From Terriglobia bacterium (GTDB lineage: Bacteria > Acidobacteriota > Terriglobia > Terriglobales > Acidobacteriaceae): a stretch of DNA of 64,000 nt. The stretch spans positions 44,291 to 108,290 of the forward strand of contig JAIQGL010000022.1 of assembly GCA_020072585.1 (NCBI GenBank). The letters run 5' to 3'. The stretch's first letter is position 1, and every line of letters starts with the position of its first letter. Shown here in pieces: positions 52,751 through 62,366 of the stretch. A program made the position numbers and the translations under genes. The notes under the pieces were generated by a model. It worked only from the letters and a program-made list of their open reading frames with translations, was not told the DNA's origin and searched no databases.

Positions 52751-53455
52751 CTACGCTGCTGACAGACTCCCCGATACCAGATCCGCTGTCCGTCCCTGGG
52801 CGGCAAGCTCGCGCTCCGCTGCCCTCAGGACCGCATATTTCGCCTCGGGCAAATCGAGCGCGGGAATGACAGTCATGGTCTTGAGGATGCCGGCGAGTTC
52901 AAAGTACGCACGGCGGCACTTCTTCATGAACTCAACTGGATATTCCGGTTTGCGGGCATAGGCAGCCACAGGGTCAGCATCAAGCAGGTAAGCAATGTCA
53001 GGCCGGGGCACAAAACCATGGACAATCTTGATGAAAGAACGGCTCAGAGAGTTTGACAGATTTAAGTTGGAAAGCTCGTCGTAGATATAACGGTCCAGAA
53101 TCACTACGTCAACGCCGCTTCTTTTTGCACATGCCACCACGCGCCGCAGATGTATGGCGTCCAGCAGGTACAGGAAATGCCGGGCCAGAGTGAGATGCCA
53201 GCCGCGCACATTTTTATCGCGGCGGTTGACCGGCTTGCCTGGCGCGCCGATACCACGCTCGCTCTTGTACACCTTGTGGACAAATCCTTCACGGTATTTC
53301 ACGCCAACCACCACATTGTCCCAGAAGGCCAGCAATGTGGTCTTGAGTCCAGCAGCGTGCAACGCGGAGCGCAGACTTTCAATCTGCGTGGATTTGCCGG
53401 AGCCATCCACGCCCGAGAACGAGATGAGCAAAGGTGTATTGGAAGCACTAGTCAC
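52751..53455 (-). CDS. dTMP kinase-like P-loop protein
   Basis: 234 aa. Walker A GVDGSGKSTQIES near residues 15-27 and a DRY-type motif VVILDRYIYDELSN, both like thymidylate kinase. The middle and C-terminus (RRDKNVRGWHLTLARHFLYLLDAIHLRR) are less conserved. The gene ends a minus-strand cluster with glycan-type genes and may act on a nucleotide or sugar. Start at 53455, end at 52751. Confidence 0.75.
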   Translation of the reverse strand: MTSASNTPLLISFSGVDGSGKSTQIESLRSALHAAGLKTTLLAFWDNVVVGVKYREGFVHKVYKSERGIGAPGKPVNRRDKNVRGWHLTLARHFLYLLDAIHLRRVVACAKRSGVDVVILDRYIYDELSNLNLSNSLSRSFIKIVHGFVPRPDIAYLLDADPVAAYARKPEYPVEFMKKCRRAYFELAGILKTMTVIPALDLPEAKYAVLRAAERELAAQGRTADLVSGSLSAA

Positions 53456-53536
53456 TGGGTTCGGCCCGCCATATCCATAAGTGTCGCTGCAGCCCTGATC
53501 GTTACATAACTGTAGTTACGAAATGACATATACAAC

Positions 53537-54148
53537 CTACCGTGGAATAACACCTGCACCGCCCGTGCCCGGAGGCGTGGATGACGTGCCATGGCTCAAC
53601 GCGAATACCGTACCGAGTGCTGCTCCTGCCGCAACAACGGCCCCAATCTTGAGCATGAGTGAGCGTGTCTGGTGCTGTTTGGCCGGCGCAATCGCGACAC
53701 CAGCCGGCTTGGCGGCCGCTCCACCTGCGGTGGGAACGCTTTCTGCCGTGGCAGCGCCTACAGGTTCACTGGGCTGCTTGGGCTGCGGGCCTTCGGGGAT
53801 GGTCGTCTGGGCCGGAGCGGTGGATGGCTGCTGCTCCTGTTGCGCGCCGGCAGCGTCAGGATACGTAGTCACCGGCTGCAAGGGCGCCTGTGACGGATTC
53901 ACACTGGTACCTGAATTTGATGGTTGCTGCGATTGATTCTGGCCTGGAGCCGCCGGCTGCGTGGCTGAAGGAGTCTGGTTCGTCTGCGCTGGCTGTGCGT
54001 TGTCCGGCTGCCGCGGTTGCTGCGTGGTCTCATACGACTGTTGAGAAATCACGGGATTGCTCTGCTGTGCGCGCAGCTTTGGCGCGGAGCACAAGCCGGC
54101 AATCAATAACGTGCTCAGGATGATCGTAAAACGCTGTTGCATTGTCAT
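53537..54148 (-). CDS. Secreted Gln/Pro-rich protein with C-terminal hydrophobic segment
   Basis: 203 aa. A signal peptide (MTMQQRFTIILSTLLIAGL, cleavage near LRA) leads to a low-complexity stretch rich in Q, P, S and T (QPAQTNQTPSATQPAAPGQ) and a hydrophobic segment (MLKIGAVVAAGAALGTVFAL) near the end. Probably anchored in the membrane or exported. Family not recognised. Confidence 0.65.
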   Translation of the reverse strand: MTMQQRFTIILSTLLIAGLCSAPKLRAQQSNPVISQQSYETTQQPRQPDNAQPAQTNQTPSATQPAAPGQNQSQQPSNSGTSVNPSQAPLQPVTTYPDAAGAQQEQQPSTAPAQTTIPEGPQPKQPSEPVGAATAESVPTAGGAAAKPAGVAIAPAKQHQTRSLMLKIGAVVAAGAALGTVFALSHGTSSTPPGTGGAGVIPR

Positions 54149-54190
54149 AAAAACCTCGGGGAACGTCTGGTTTATTCGGCTATTTGGATT

Positions 54191-54895
54191 TCATGCGTAG
54201 TCGCCTGATCTGGCTATCGCGGCTTCTGCCGCAAGCAACTGTGCCAGATCAGCGTCTCTGTCCCAATGATGTTTGATGCGATTTTTCAGGCAACGGGCAA
54301 GAGTAAAGAAGCTGGTTTTATACCAGCAGCACCTTTCCATGTGGGGGGAAAAAACACCCACCATGCGTGCGTTTTTGAGCGCATTCGGCCCACCAGCCAG
54401 CAAAGACGCAATAAATCTGTGGTTGCCCTCCAGCAGGGTCACCGGGAGCTGCTCATCAATGCCCAGCAAAATAATCATTCCCTTAGGCAAATCGGTGGGC
54501 AGTCTGCCGCAAATGGCTGAGATCTTAGCCACGAACGCATCAGGTTCCGTATGTTTGAGCTGGCGGATACGCTCAGCCACGTCAAGGGCCTTGAAGTTGC
54601 CATGGGCGATTTTTCTCCACTGCGCACGGGGAAAGACACTTACCCGCTCCACGTCTTCTGGTGCGAACTCCAGTTCCCACCATTGCCTGTCTTTCGGCAG
54701 CTCCCACCACATGGTGCCGCGGCGGCGGAAGAGCAAAACGCGGCGGATTTCATTCTCCATTGCGTTGGTCAGGTCAGGATGTTGAACGATAGAGGCAAAC
54801 CGATCACGGTCAGCGTTATATTCCTTATAGAAGAACTCGCCGCGAAGGAACTCAGCAATGACCTCGGCTTCCGTAAGGCGACGCAGTTTTTTCAT
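54191..54895 (-). CDS. ParB-like domain protein
   Basis: 234 aa. The middle holds LLGIDEQLPVTLLEGNHRFIASLLAG, resembling the ParB/sulfiredoxin-like fold with its (E/D)GNHR motif, found in ParB and in enzymes of unrelated pathways. N-terminal helical region with LLFRRRGTMWWELPKDRQWW. No HTH domain follows, so it is not a partition ParB. Its ATG overlaps the flippase stop (ATGA), implying co-translation in the glycan cluster. Function unknown. Confidence 0.65.
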   Translation of the reverse strand: MKKLRRLTEAEVIAEFLRGEFFYKEYNADRDRFASIVQHPDLTNAMENEIRRVLLFRRRGTMWWELPKDRQWWELEFAPEDVERVSVFPRAQWRKIAHGNFKALDVAERIRQLKHTEPDAFVAKISAICGRLPTDLPKGMIILLGIDEQLPVTLLEGNHRFIASLLAGGPNALKNARMVGVFSPHMERCCWYKTSFFTLARCLKNRIKHHWDRDADLAQLLAAEAAIARSGDYA

Positions 54896-56214
54896 ACAGC
54901 CTCAGCAAGCGTCTCCTTCTTATGGTTTCGCAGAAACGGAACCGCGACCAGGACCAGCATGGCGGCCATAAGGACGATCCGCACCATGATGACTTCCCGC
55001 AGGGTGTTATGGAAAAGGCCAATACCTAGCACTAACGCTCCGCTGAAGATCAGTTGCAGCCAGCCGGTATTGGCAATTCGGCGGGACATCTCATACGCGA
55101 TAAACACGACGCAGAGCGAGTACAGCCCTGTTGCCGCGGCGTACAACGCCAGGAGCCAGCCAATCTCAATGAACCGGGAGCCAAAGATCACACCCATGAT
55201 CAGGTGGGGGAAAAACGCAGCGATAGCAATGAACACGATGGAAAGGCCGGACACCAGTAGCAATGGCAAGCCAATACCATGAGCTTTGCGTTGCGTCATG
55301 CTCGGTTCCTGGCTTGCGGCCGCTGTCACGGGAAACATTGCGTTAACCACGCCGAACCATGAAGCGAAGTAGAGAAGGCGTCCAATCTGTGAAATAGCGG
55401 CATAAACGCCAGCTGGATCGGAGGGGAAGAAATGCTTTACCAGCAGAATATCAATGTTATTGATGATGACCTGACCGATGAAGAAAACGATGGCCTGCAC
55501 GGCCTCCGCGAACGATGGCGGCTCCGTAGTCCCAGCCTCCACACGCAATTGAGCCGGGATCGGCGGCACAAAGCAGGCAACAATAACTGAAGCGGAGATG
55601 GCGCCGACAGCGCCAAGAACACCGTATCCGGCCACAACCAATCCAGTGCCCACCAGGAAGCGCGTGAGCGCCTCAAGAACAAAGTTCGAGCCCAGGCGCG
55701 GAAAGGCACAGACACCCTGCATGGCGCCGCGCTTTACGCCCAGCGGGGCATAAACGGCAATGCCAACGGCGAGAATGCCAATGATCCAGGGGCTGGGTAC
55801 GTTCAGATACGCAGCAATGGGCTTTTGCGCAATAAAAAGTCCGGCGCCAAGAGTGAGGCTTGCAATCCATGCCTTGCTCAGCAGGTTATGGACGACGGCT
55901 GCTTTGCCGGAGTCAGCCTGGTTTCTGGCCACGAATTTAGCGCATACGAGTTGAAACGCGAGGCTGATACATGAGGCCAGCAAGAGCAGCGTGACCGCGG
56001 CATTGATATTGCCGAATGCGGCGGGTCCAAGCATGCGGGCCATGACCATGTTGTAGGCGAAGTTAAAAACGTTCACCAGCATCATGGCAATCAGCATGAT
56101 GAAGCTGCCGTTCAGCACCGTTGCGTGTGCGGTCTGCTGCTGGCGCACAGGCGCCACGGCTACGTGCGCGTCAATTTCCGGGAGGGTGATCACGCTCTCT
56201 GATTGCGGCATCAC
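54892..56214 (-). CDS. Polysaccharide flippase (Wzx/MATE-like)
   Basis: 440 aa with about 12 to 14 transmembrane helices (for example VNVFNFAYNMVMARMLGPAAFGN, SCISLAFQLVCAKFVAR). The N-terminal pattern LGPAAFG is typical of oligosaccharide flippases that move lipid-linked glycan across the inner membrane. It is flanked by the STAS protein and the ParB-like gene. No polymerase or glycosyltransferase is in view. Confidence 0.85.
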   Translation of the reverse strand: MMPQSESVITLPEIDAHVAVAPVRQQQTAHATVLNGSFIMLIAMMLVNVFNFAYNMVMARMLGPAAFGNINAAVTLLLLASCISLAFQLVCAKFVARNQADSGKAAVVHNLLSKAWIASLTLGAGLFIAQKPIAAYLNVPSPWIIGILAVGIAVYAPLGVKRGAMQGVCAFPRLGSNFVLEALTRFLVGTGLVVAGYGVLGAVGAISASVIVACFVPPIPAQLRVEAGTTEPPSFAEAVQAIVFFIGQVIINNIDILLVKHFFPSDPAGVYAAISQIGRLLYFASWFGVVNAMFPVTAAASQEPSMTQRKAHGIGLPLLLVSGLSIVFIAIAAFFPHLIMGVIFGSRFIEIGWLLALYAAATGLYSLCVVFIAYEMSRRIANTGWLQLIFSGALVLGIGLFHNTLREVIMVRIVLMAAMLVLVAVPFLRNHKKETLAEAV

Positions 56215-56223
56215 TCATGATCT

Positions 56224-56619
56224 CTAGGCTGCCGCAGGCTGGGCAGAACGTTTGTTATGCAGAAGTTGTTGCCGCATGGCATTTGGCAGAAAGCCACTGA
56301 AACTGCGGGCTGCCTCGGTTGAAGTTTCATAGATTTCAAACAGGCGCTCCGTGCGGGTAAGTTCCAGCACCACGGCGGCCTGGTCAGACAAGGAAGCAAG
56401 CTTTACGTCACCATCGCGCTTGTGGGCTTCAGACATGCAACGTAACAGCATCTCCACGCCGGCGGCGTCAATCTGCGCGACCTGGGAAAGATCAAAGACC
56501 AACTGCGGGCGGTCGGCGGCAAGGAACGGCCGCACATCGCGCAGAAATTCGCGTGCCGTGCGCGCGTTCACGCGCTCCGGCATTCTCTTTACAACGACTG
56601 GTCTGCTATTGATGTCCAT
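56224..56619 (-). CDS. STAS-domain protein
   Basis: 131 aa. STAS fold: strand/helix pattern with FDLSQVAQIDAAGVEMLLRCM. The phosphorylated Ser of anti-sigma factor antagonists (usually D-S-S-G or D-S-A-G) is Ala here. The C-terminus (RSFSGFLPNAMRQQLLHNKRSAQPAAA) is extra. A structural or binding role is more likely than a SpoIIAA-type phospho-switch. It overlaps the upstream gene by 14 bases. Confidence 0.8.
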   Translation of the reverse strand: MDINSRPVVVKRMPERVNARTAREFLRDVRPFLAADRPQLVFDLSQVAQIDAAGVEMLLRCMSEAHKRDGDVKLASLSDQAAVVLELTRTERLFEIYETSTEAARSFSGFLPNAMRQQLLHNKRSAQPAAA

Positions 56620-57769
56620 ATCTCCTCGCTACAACCATGTTGGGAAACTTGTGGGAAGTCTCAGTGTCACAGGCCGGCGTTTCATAGCCAGCAGCATTTC
56701 CCAGCGCTGGCGACGACTGCCGCAGCGTGTCATGCAAATCGGCTGGTTGGGCTTCTGCTCCAGCAAACATGCCCTGCCAAGCAAGGCGTGGCAGATAGGT
56801 CACGATCTCTGCGGCAGATGTAATCAGCCTCTTTCCGGATTTGGCGGGCATAGAGGCAATGAGTTTAGGGTCAGTGACTTCAACACTCACGTCCCGATGA
56901 AGATTGACGATCCGGCCCATGCCGGCCACAGAGTGCGCCAGATCCAGTCCTGCTCCCACATAAGAAAAGGGCAGAACCGTGGAGTTTTCAATGACCGTGC
57001 CGCAATCGACGACAGCATGCTGCTCAATGGAGCTGCAGCGGGTAATCACCGCGCCGGAACGAACTCGCGCAAACGATCCGATATAAGCCGGGGCCAGGAG
57101 ACGAGCGCCTTTTTCAATCAGCGCGCCGGGAGCAACCCATACACCTGGTTTCGCTTCCTCTCCTGCGGGACAGGTCTGTGTCTGGCGGGTAAGGATGTCA
57201 ATGGCAAATTGCCGCAGGTCGCGAGCATCCGCCAATGGATTGAAATATCCCTCATGCTCCAGGAGCGGACACTCAGTGCGGCAGCGCGTGAGTTGTGTGC
57301 GGAAGAGCGACGCAGCATCATTGCGGCGCGATGCGCTGATACAGAAAATCTCCAGCCGCTGTTCGCCGTGAGACATTTGCGTGACCCGGCCTTGATGATC
57401 AAGATGGAATTGAATCAGCTTTTCAAAGTCTGTTTCCGCATAGGAGTTCAGCCTGACTAGCACTACCAGTTCAGCGCCTCTCTGCGCCATATCATTGAAT
57501 ACCGATTCGGCTGTCCGCCAGAAACGATCAGGAGCAGCGGCGATACGGGCTATATCTGAAGGGAGTCCGCAGTTGCGGGCAGTAACAGAAGATCCGGTTT
57601 CCACGACAGCGCTGATGGATGAAACCCCATACTGTTGCAGCCGTTCCATAATGCGCAGGAGCGGGCTTTTTCCTGCAACATCCAATGTTCCTGCGAGCGC
57701 GGCAACAGGCGACTGGTCTATCTCTCCGATACTCTCTGAATTGACCAGCAGTAGCCCGCGTATATCCAT
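56606..57769 (-). CDS. Sugar-nucleotidyltransferase-like protein with beta-helix
   Basis: 387 aa. An N-terminal Rossmann-like region (PLLRIMERLQQYGVSSISAVVE) as in sugar-phosphate nucleotidyltransferases, then a left-handed beta-helix (VAPGALIEKGARLLAPAYIGSFARVRSGA, HAVVDCGTVIENSTVLPFSYVG). The usual GxGTRL loop is missing: the N-terminus reads MDIRGLLLVNSE. So it may be a regulator or inactive homologue rather than an active pyrophosphorylase. First gene of the minus-strand glycan cluster. Confidence 0.7.
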   Translation of the reverse strand: MDIRGLLLVNSESIGEIDQSPVAALAGTLDVAGKSPLLRIMERLQQYGVSSISAVVETGSSVTARNCGLPSDIARIAAAPDRFWRTAESVFNDMAQRGAELVVLVRLNSYAETDFEKLIQFHLDHQGRVTQMSHGEQRLEIFCISASRRNDAASLFRTQLTRCRTECPLLEHEGYFNPLADARDLRQFAIDILTRQTQTCPAGEEAKPGVWVAPGALIEKGARLLAPAYIGSFARVRSGAVITRCSSIEQHAVVDCGTVIENSTVLPFSYVGAGLDLAHSVAGMGRIVNLHRDVSVEVTDPKLIASMPAKSGKRLITSAAEIVTYLPRLAWQGMFAGAEAQPADLHDTLRQSSPALGNAAGYETPACDTETSHKFPNMVVARRYGHQ

Positions 57770-58104
57770 GGTCCCTTCACCTGCCCAGATGTGTTCTGGA
57801 AGAGCGCAGAAAGCGTGCGAGAAACCAATCGAGGGACCACCCGAACGAAAGTAACGAGGCCGCTAACGACTACGATACCGCCAAACCCTGGGACCCTCTG
57901 GCACTGATTCGCGCAAATCCAAAAGCGTTGCACACAGTCCAGGAACACTTACTCGTATTAAGTTGTGACGCGCGGAAATAGAACACCGCCTGCCTTCTTT
58001 AAGCAGCAGTGTTGAAATAGATGTGAATGATCCTTCCCGTGTTGTAAGGTCAGAGCACCTGCTGGATTTTTTTATTTGCGGCCTGACACTGCTAAAATTT
58101 CTTT
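57770..58104. other. Divergent intergenic region upstream of the glycan cluster and ogt
   Basis: About 335 bp. It should hold the promoter for the minus-strand glycan genes and, on the plus strand, that of ogt. A short TTTTTTTATTTGCGG stretch lies near 58067. No repeats of the four families or RNA genes recognised. Confidence 0.5.
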
Positions 58105-58671
58105 ATGCAGCAAGAAACAACAGTCTATTTTTCTCGCATTGAGACATCCCCAGCTGGGCCGTTGCTGCTCGCCGCCACGGAAAAAGGTCTGCGCTGCTTG
58201 CAGTTTGATCGCGGCAAACTGCCAATTGCGTCCAAAGATGAACGCTGGATCGAATCGCGTGAGCGCCTCCAGCCATATGCAGACCAGATCACGGCGTATT
58301 TTCGTGGGGAACTTCGTGCATTCACCTGCAAGCTCGATCTGATCGGCACAAAATTTCAAAAGGACTGCTGGGAAGCCCTGCTGCGGATTCCTTATGGCAA
58401 AACCTGCTCCTATGCTGAAATAGCGCGTGAAATCGGCCGTCCGCATGCTTTCAGGGCGGTGGGCCAGGCGAACCATGACAATCCAATCGCCATCATCGTT
58501 CCCTGCCACCGCGTTCTGGGTGCCAACGGCAAACTGACGGGTTACGGCGGTGGCCTTAGTACTAAGGAAAAATTACTACGTCTTGAGGGAGCTGTCTTTC
58601 GCATAGCCCGGTCATCCGCCAGAGGTAAGGACGAAGCCACGGGGACGCAGCAAGAAGAATTTCAGTACTAA
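58105..58671 (+). CDS. ogt: Methylated-DNA--protein-cysteine methyltransferase
   Basis: 188 aa. Suicidal repair of O6-alkylguanine. The active-site Cys is in IIVPCHRVLGANG, and the helix-turn-helix region RIPYGKTCSYAEIAREIG binds DNA. The N-terminal half is the Ogt-type domain, with no AraC-like Ada half. The tail after residue 165 is variable and charged. Confidence 0.93.
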   Translation: MQQETTVYFSRIETSPAGPLLLAATEKGLRCLQFDRGKLPIASKDERWIESRERLQPYADQITAYFRGELRAFTCKLDLIGTKFQKDCWEALLRIPYGKTCSYAEIAREIGRPHAFRAVGQANHDNPIAIIVPCHRVLGANGKLTGYGGGLSTKEKLLRLEGAVFRIARSSARGKDEATGTQQEEFQY

Positions 58672-58698
58672 TCGGAAAAAATCGGGTCCCGTGTTTTG

Positions 58699-59181
58699 TT
58701 ACTTTTTACCGACAGTGAGCTTGTTCACCAGCTTCTTGTTGGCGGCATACGACTGAACAATACGCGTTGCGGTGACCTTCTCTTTATTGGTACCCACAGC
58801 GCCCGCAAGTTCTATTGTGTCACCGGAAACGGTGACGAGAGGGCTATCGCCGGTCAAGGTGGGTTCCTTGCTGAGTGCATTTTGAATCTGGCTCGCCAGG
58901 TCGGAATCGCTCATTGCAGTCAGGCCACCACTGGAAGTCTGGCTCCCCGTGCTCTGTGCGGTGCTGGAGGTGGCGCTGCCGGCAACTCCACCACTTGCCG
59001 GGGGTATGGTTGGGCTGGAGGGTACCGGGGTTCCTGCCTTGGTCTGGCCGCCATCGCCTATCCGTGTTGCCGGAGTGGTTGGATTAATCGGCGGCGTTTG
59101 CGGCTGTGGCGCAGTCTGGGCAATTAAGGCGGTAGTAGATAGGATGAACCCAAAACTTATGGCGTAAAGCCGAATTCTCAT
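58699..59181 (-). CDS. Secreted BON-domain protein
   Basis: 160 aa. The ATG at 59181 starts a signal peptide (MRIRLYAISFGFILSTTALIAQ). A long Thr/Ser/Pro/Gly linker is followed by a BON domain (SDSDLASQIQNALSKEPTLTGDSPLVTVSGDTIELAGAVGTNKEKVTATRI). BON domains bind phospholipid or peptidoglycan in periplasmic proteins such as OsmY. The longer frame to 59226 is rejected. Confidence 0.85.
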   Translation of the reverse strand: MRIRLYAISFGFILSTTALIAQTAPQPQTPPINPTTPATRIGDGGQTKAGTPVPSSPTIPPASGGVAGSATSSTAQSTGSQTSSGGLTAMSDSDLASQIQNALSKEPTLTGDSPLVTVSGDTIELAGAVGTNKEKVTATRIVQSYAANKKLVNKLTVGKK

Positions 59182-59477
59182 AGTTACTCCATCGCAGAAA
59201 TAGCCGTGCTTCCGGACAATGCACACCAGCCCACCGCTATGTAAAGCACGTTACGGGCCAAGATTGTTAGCTCCACAGGTTACCGCCGTCTCAGCAAGCC
59301 TTTACAAACACTGGATTTGGCGTACAGTGTGCATGAGAATAAACGGGAGAAAAAGAGGCTTGATCCATTCGATGCTCATAGTGGGAGCCAGCGGGCAAAA
59401 ATAGGCAACCAGATTCCCACTAGATAAGATTAGATAAGCTCGAATCCAGGGCGCATTAGGCGGTAAACTCAAAAGAT

Positions 59478-60419
59478 ATGCAACACACGCATTCGCATTC
59501 GCATGCACCGCCGAGCACCAGAGCGCTGCGATACTCGCTTGCGGCCACTTTTGCGTATGTGCTAATTACCTTATTCGCCGGGATACGGGCGCATAGTCTG
59601 GCTCTGCTCTCAGAAGCGGGGCACAATGTCACAGACCTGCTGGCCCTGCTGCTCTCCTGGGTTGCGGTATTCATTCAGACACGCCCGCCTAACGCCACCA
59701 AGACTTTTGGGTATCACCGCGCCGGGGTCCTGGCGGCCTTTATCAATGCTCTCTCTCTGGTAGCCATTGCTTTTTACATTGTCTATGAAGCTCTGTTGCG
59801 CATGCGCAACCCTGTACCTGTGCATGCGCACATCATGATCTGGGTTGCTTTGATTGGCGTGGTGATGAATGGGACCATTTCATGGGTGCTCTTCCGCGCG
59901 GCTCACGACGTGAACATTCGCAGCGCTTTCATTCATCAGCTGGGTGACACGCTTTCCACTGCCGCCGTCATCGTTGGCGGCTGGATCATTTTATGGACGG
60001 GCCGGACTTGGATCGATCCCGCCCTTTCCATTGGGATTGCCTGCCTGATCCTATGGTCATCGTTTGGCATTATCCGCGAGACACTGAATATCCTTCTGGA
60101 AGGTGCTCCCCAGGGACTCTCCGCGGAGCGGATTAGCGCCATACTACGAACGATTGAAGGCGTGCGAGACGTCCATGATGTGCATGTCTGGAGCATCGGC
60201 TCAGATATGCATGCGCTTGCCTGCCACGTAAGAATTGACGATACAACTCTTTCCGAAAGCCAGGGTATTTTACGCCAGGTAACCCAAATGCTTTCGACAA
60301 CCTACAACATAGAACATACTACGATCCAGCTTGAGAATGTAAATTGCGAGGTTGACCACGGTTGCGTGGTTCCAATTGCAACAGCCCACCGTCACGCACA
60401 AGCTAAGAGTTCGCGATAA
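59478..60419 (+). CDS. Cation diffusion facilitator (zinc-type) transporter
   Basis: 313 aa. It exports divalent cations such as Zn(II) in exchange for protons. A His-rich start (MQHTHSHSHAPP) is followed by six helices with the metal sites AGHNVTD and QLGDTLST, and a C-terminal cytoplasmic domain (VHDVHVWSIGSDMHALACHV). The family zinc motif HxxxD is present in both the second and fifth helices. Confidence 0.92.
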   Translation: MQHTHSHSHAPPSTRALRYSLAATFAYVLITLFAGIRAHSLALLSEAGHNVTDLLALLLSWVAVFIQTRPPNATKTFGYHRAGVLAAFINALSLVAIAFYIVYEALLRMRNPVPVHAHIMIWVALIGVVMNGTISWVLFRAAHDVNIRSAFIHQLGDTLSTAAVIVGGWIILWTGRTWIDPALSIGIACLILWSSFGIIRETLNILLEGAPQGLSAERISAILRTIEGVRDVHDVHVWSIGSDMHALACHVRIDDTTLSESQGILRQVTQMLSTTYNIEHTTIQLENVNCEVDHGCVVPIATAHRHAQAKSSR

Positions 60420-60478
60420 CCCTTAATTCCCGCGATTAGCCCTTGATTCCGAAGCACTGAGATCCCAGCCGCAGCAAC

Positions 60479-62230
60479 TTAGCCGCTTTTTCTGCTCACG
60501 CTCTGCCTGGAGAATATCTCCCGAACCGTGTCCAGCGTATCAATCTCCTCTGGTGACTTGTCCGTGCGGATCCTCACGATGCGCGGAAAGCGCAACGCGT
60601 ATCCGCTCTCATGCCGGCTGGAACGCATCATGTTGTTAAACGCCACTTCCAGTACGATCTTTGGTTCCACGGTGCGGTGAAAACCTCCATCTTCAATCGT
60701 GTGCGCCAGGAACCATTCAGTCATCTCCGCAATCTCAGCATCGGTCAGCCCTGAATAAGCCTTACCCACATTCAAGAGCTGGTCGCCCTCGCGCACTGCA
60801 AACGTGTAGTCGCTCAGGACCTTGTTGCGTTTACCGTGCCCCCATTCAACGGCAGTCACCACCACGTCCAGCGTGGCCAGCTCCTTCTTGAGTTTGAGCC
60901 AGGACTTGCCTCGTCGGCCGGGTGTGTAAGTGGAATCAGGGTCCTTGATCATCAGCCCTTCGTTACCCCGCTCACGCGCCGCCGTAAAGATTTCTTCCAG
61001 GTTCTCCGCAGAGTTTGCCGTAAGTGCGGGCGCCAGGATCACGCGCGGCGTGCCGCTGGAACCAATCGCCGGTTCTCCGATTGCCGGCTCAAACACCAAT
61101 GCGCCCTGCGGATTTTCCACGGCCATGCTGTACTCCGCGGTGAACCCATCTTTAGGGACCGCGGCAAATACATGCTCAAGAATTTTCCTTCGTTCGTGTA
61201 ACGGTTTTTCAGTCAGCAGCTCTCCACCGGCATATAGAACGTCAAAAGCCATATAAACAACAGGCACGGTGCGGATCATCTCTCCAGAAACGGTTTTCCG
61301 GCCCAACCGCTTTTGCAGTTCAGAAAAAGGTAACGCCTGCGCCGAATCCACATTCCAGGCCAATATTTCTCCATCAAGGATCACCGGCTCCGGAAACGCA
61401 CGCAGAGCAGGCGGTAATTCCGGAAAAGACTGACTGATTTCGTCCAGCGTGCGTGAGAAGAGACGGACTCGCGGGTCATCCTTGCCGCCGACATGTACTT
61501 GCGCGCGTATGCCGTCATATTTGTCCTCAACGGCTGCCTGGACAAAATATGAAAGCGCCTCCTCGGCGTCCTGGACGGGGCTGGCCAGCATGAAACCAAT
61601 GGGATGAAACAGGCGCATCTGCGCCTGGTTGAGTTTGTGCCCGGCGGCAAGACGTAAAGTACCGCCGATGTCGCCCAGCAGCATATTCGCCCGCTGAATG
61701 TCAGTCGGCTTTTCGTCAAACGCTTTCGCAATCGCTTCCTCAACCAGGCTCTCGCGCAAGCCGATGCGCAGATCACCGCTGATGATCTTGATGATGTATT
61801 TGGCTTCAATCGCGGTGGCTCGGCACAGAAGGTCTTGAAGCAGGCCAAGTTTGCGTGCGGCGACTGACGTGCGCGCCAGTTCGTCAAAAACCACGGCAAC
61901 CTCAGCGATTGCCAGTGCACCTTTCGCGGGAGCCGTCTTCTCCAGAACGTCCCGTGCCGCGGCTCCCAGGTCACCATGCCGACGATAAGCCGCAGTCAGA
62001 GCAATTTCCCCCTTGCCGGAAATTTCAGCCAGTGCCCGCCATAGCAATGCGCCGCCTACCTGCAATGTCCTTTCTTCCCATGCCGGAAAGGCGCGCCCAG
62101 AGAGAAAAACGGCGGCCTGAGCCGCCTCTTCCACCGGACGCGAGCGGAAGTACTCCGCCACCAGACGCACCTTCTCAGTCTTCTTGGTGGTGGCAGCTAC
62201 CCCTTCGGCCGTAATGGCAAATATCTGCAT
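60479..62230 (-). CDS. ATP-dependent DNA ligase
   Basis: 583 aa. The catalytic Lys lies in EDKYDGIRAQVH (near residue 230), followed by nucleotidyltransferase motifs (VILDGEILAW, GEMIRTVPVVYMAFDVLY, EGLMIKDPDSTYTPGRRGKSWLKLKK). The N-terminal helical DNA-binding domain precedes it. The layout matches archaeal-type Lig1-like enzymes seen in some bacteria next to the NAD ligase LigA. Ku is not nearby. A small duplication (EPAIGEPAIG) sits between motifs. Confidence 0.93.
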   Translation of the reverse strand: MQIFAITAEGVAATTKKTEKVRLVAEYFRSRPVEEAAQAAVFLSGRAFPAWEERTLQVGGALLWRALAEISGKGEIALTAAYRRHGDLGAAARDVLEKTAPAKGALAIAEVAVVFDELARTSVAARKLGLLQDLLCRATAIEAKYIIKIISGDLRIGLRESLVEEAIAKAFDEKPTDIQRANMLLGDIGGTLRLAAGHKLNQAQMRLFHPIGFMLASPVQDAEEALSYFVQAAVEDKYDGIRAQVHVGGKDDPRVRLFSRTLDEISQSFPELPPALRAFPEPVILDGEILAWNVDSAQALPFSELQKRLGRKTVSGEMIRTVPVVYMAFDVLYAGGELLTEKPLHERRKILEHVFAAVPKDGFTAEYSMAVENPQGALVFEPAIGEPAIGSSGTPRVILAPALTANSAENLEEIFTAARERGNEGLMIKDPDSTYTPGRRGKSWLKLKKELATLDVVVTAVEWGHGKRNKVLSDYTFAVREGDQLLNVGKAYSGLTDAEIAEMTEWFLAHTIEDGGFHRTVEPKIVLEVAFNNMMRSSRHESGYALRFPRIVRIRTDKSPEEIDTLDTVREIFSRQSVSRKSG

Positions 62231-62366
62231 TATTTGTAGGATAGCAACGTCAATTTGCTTCTGTCCTTTTCCCTCAATTTCCCTTAAAATGTTGCTTTAG
62301 CAGCACTTCCGCTCCTGCTGGAAAACCCCTGGAGCCCCAAGTGCAGATGGATCATCTAATAATCCA

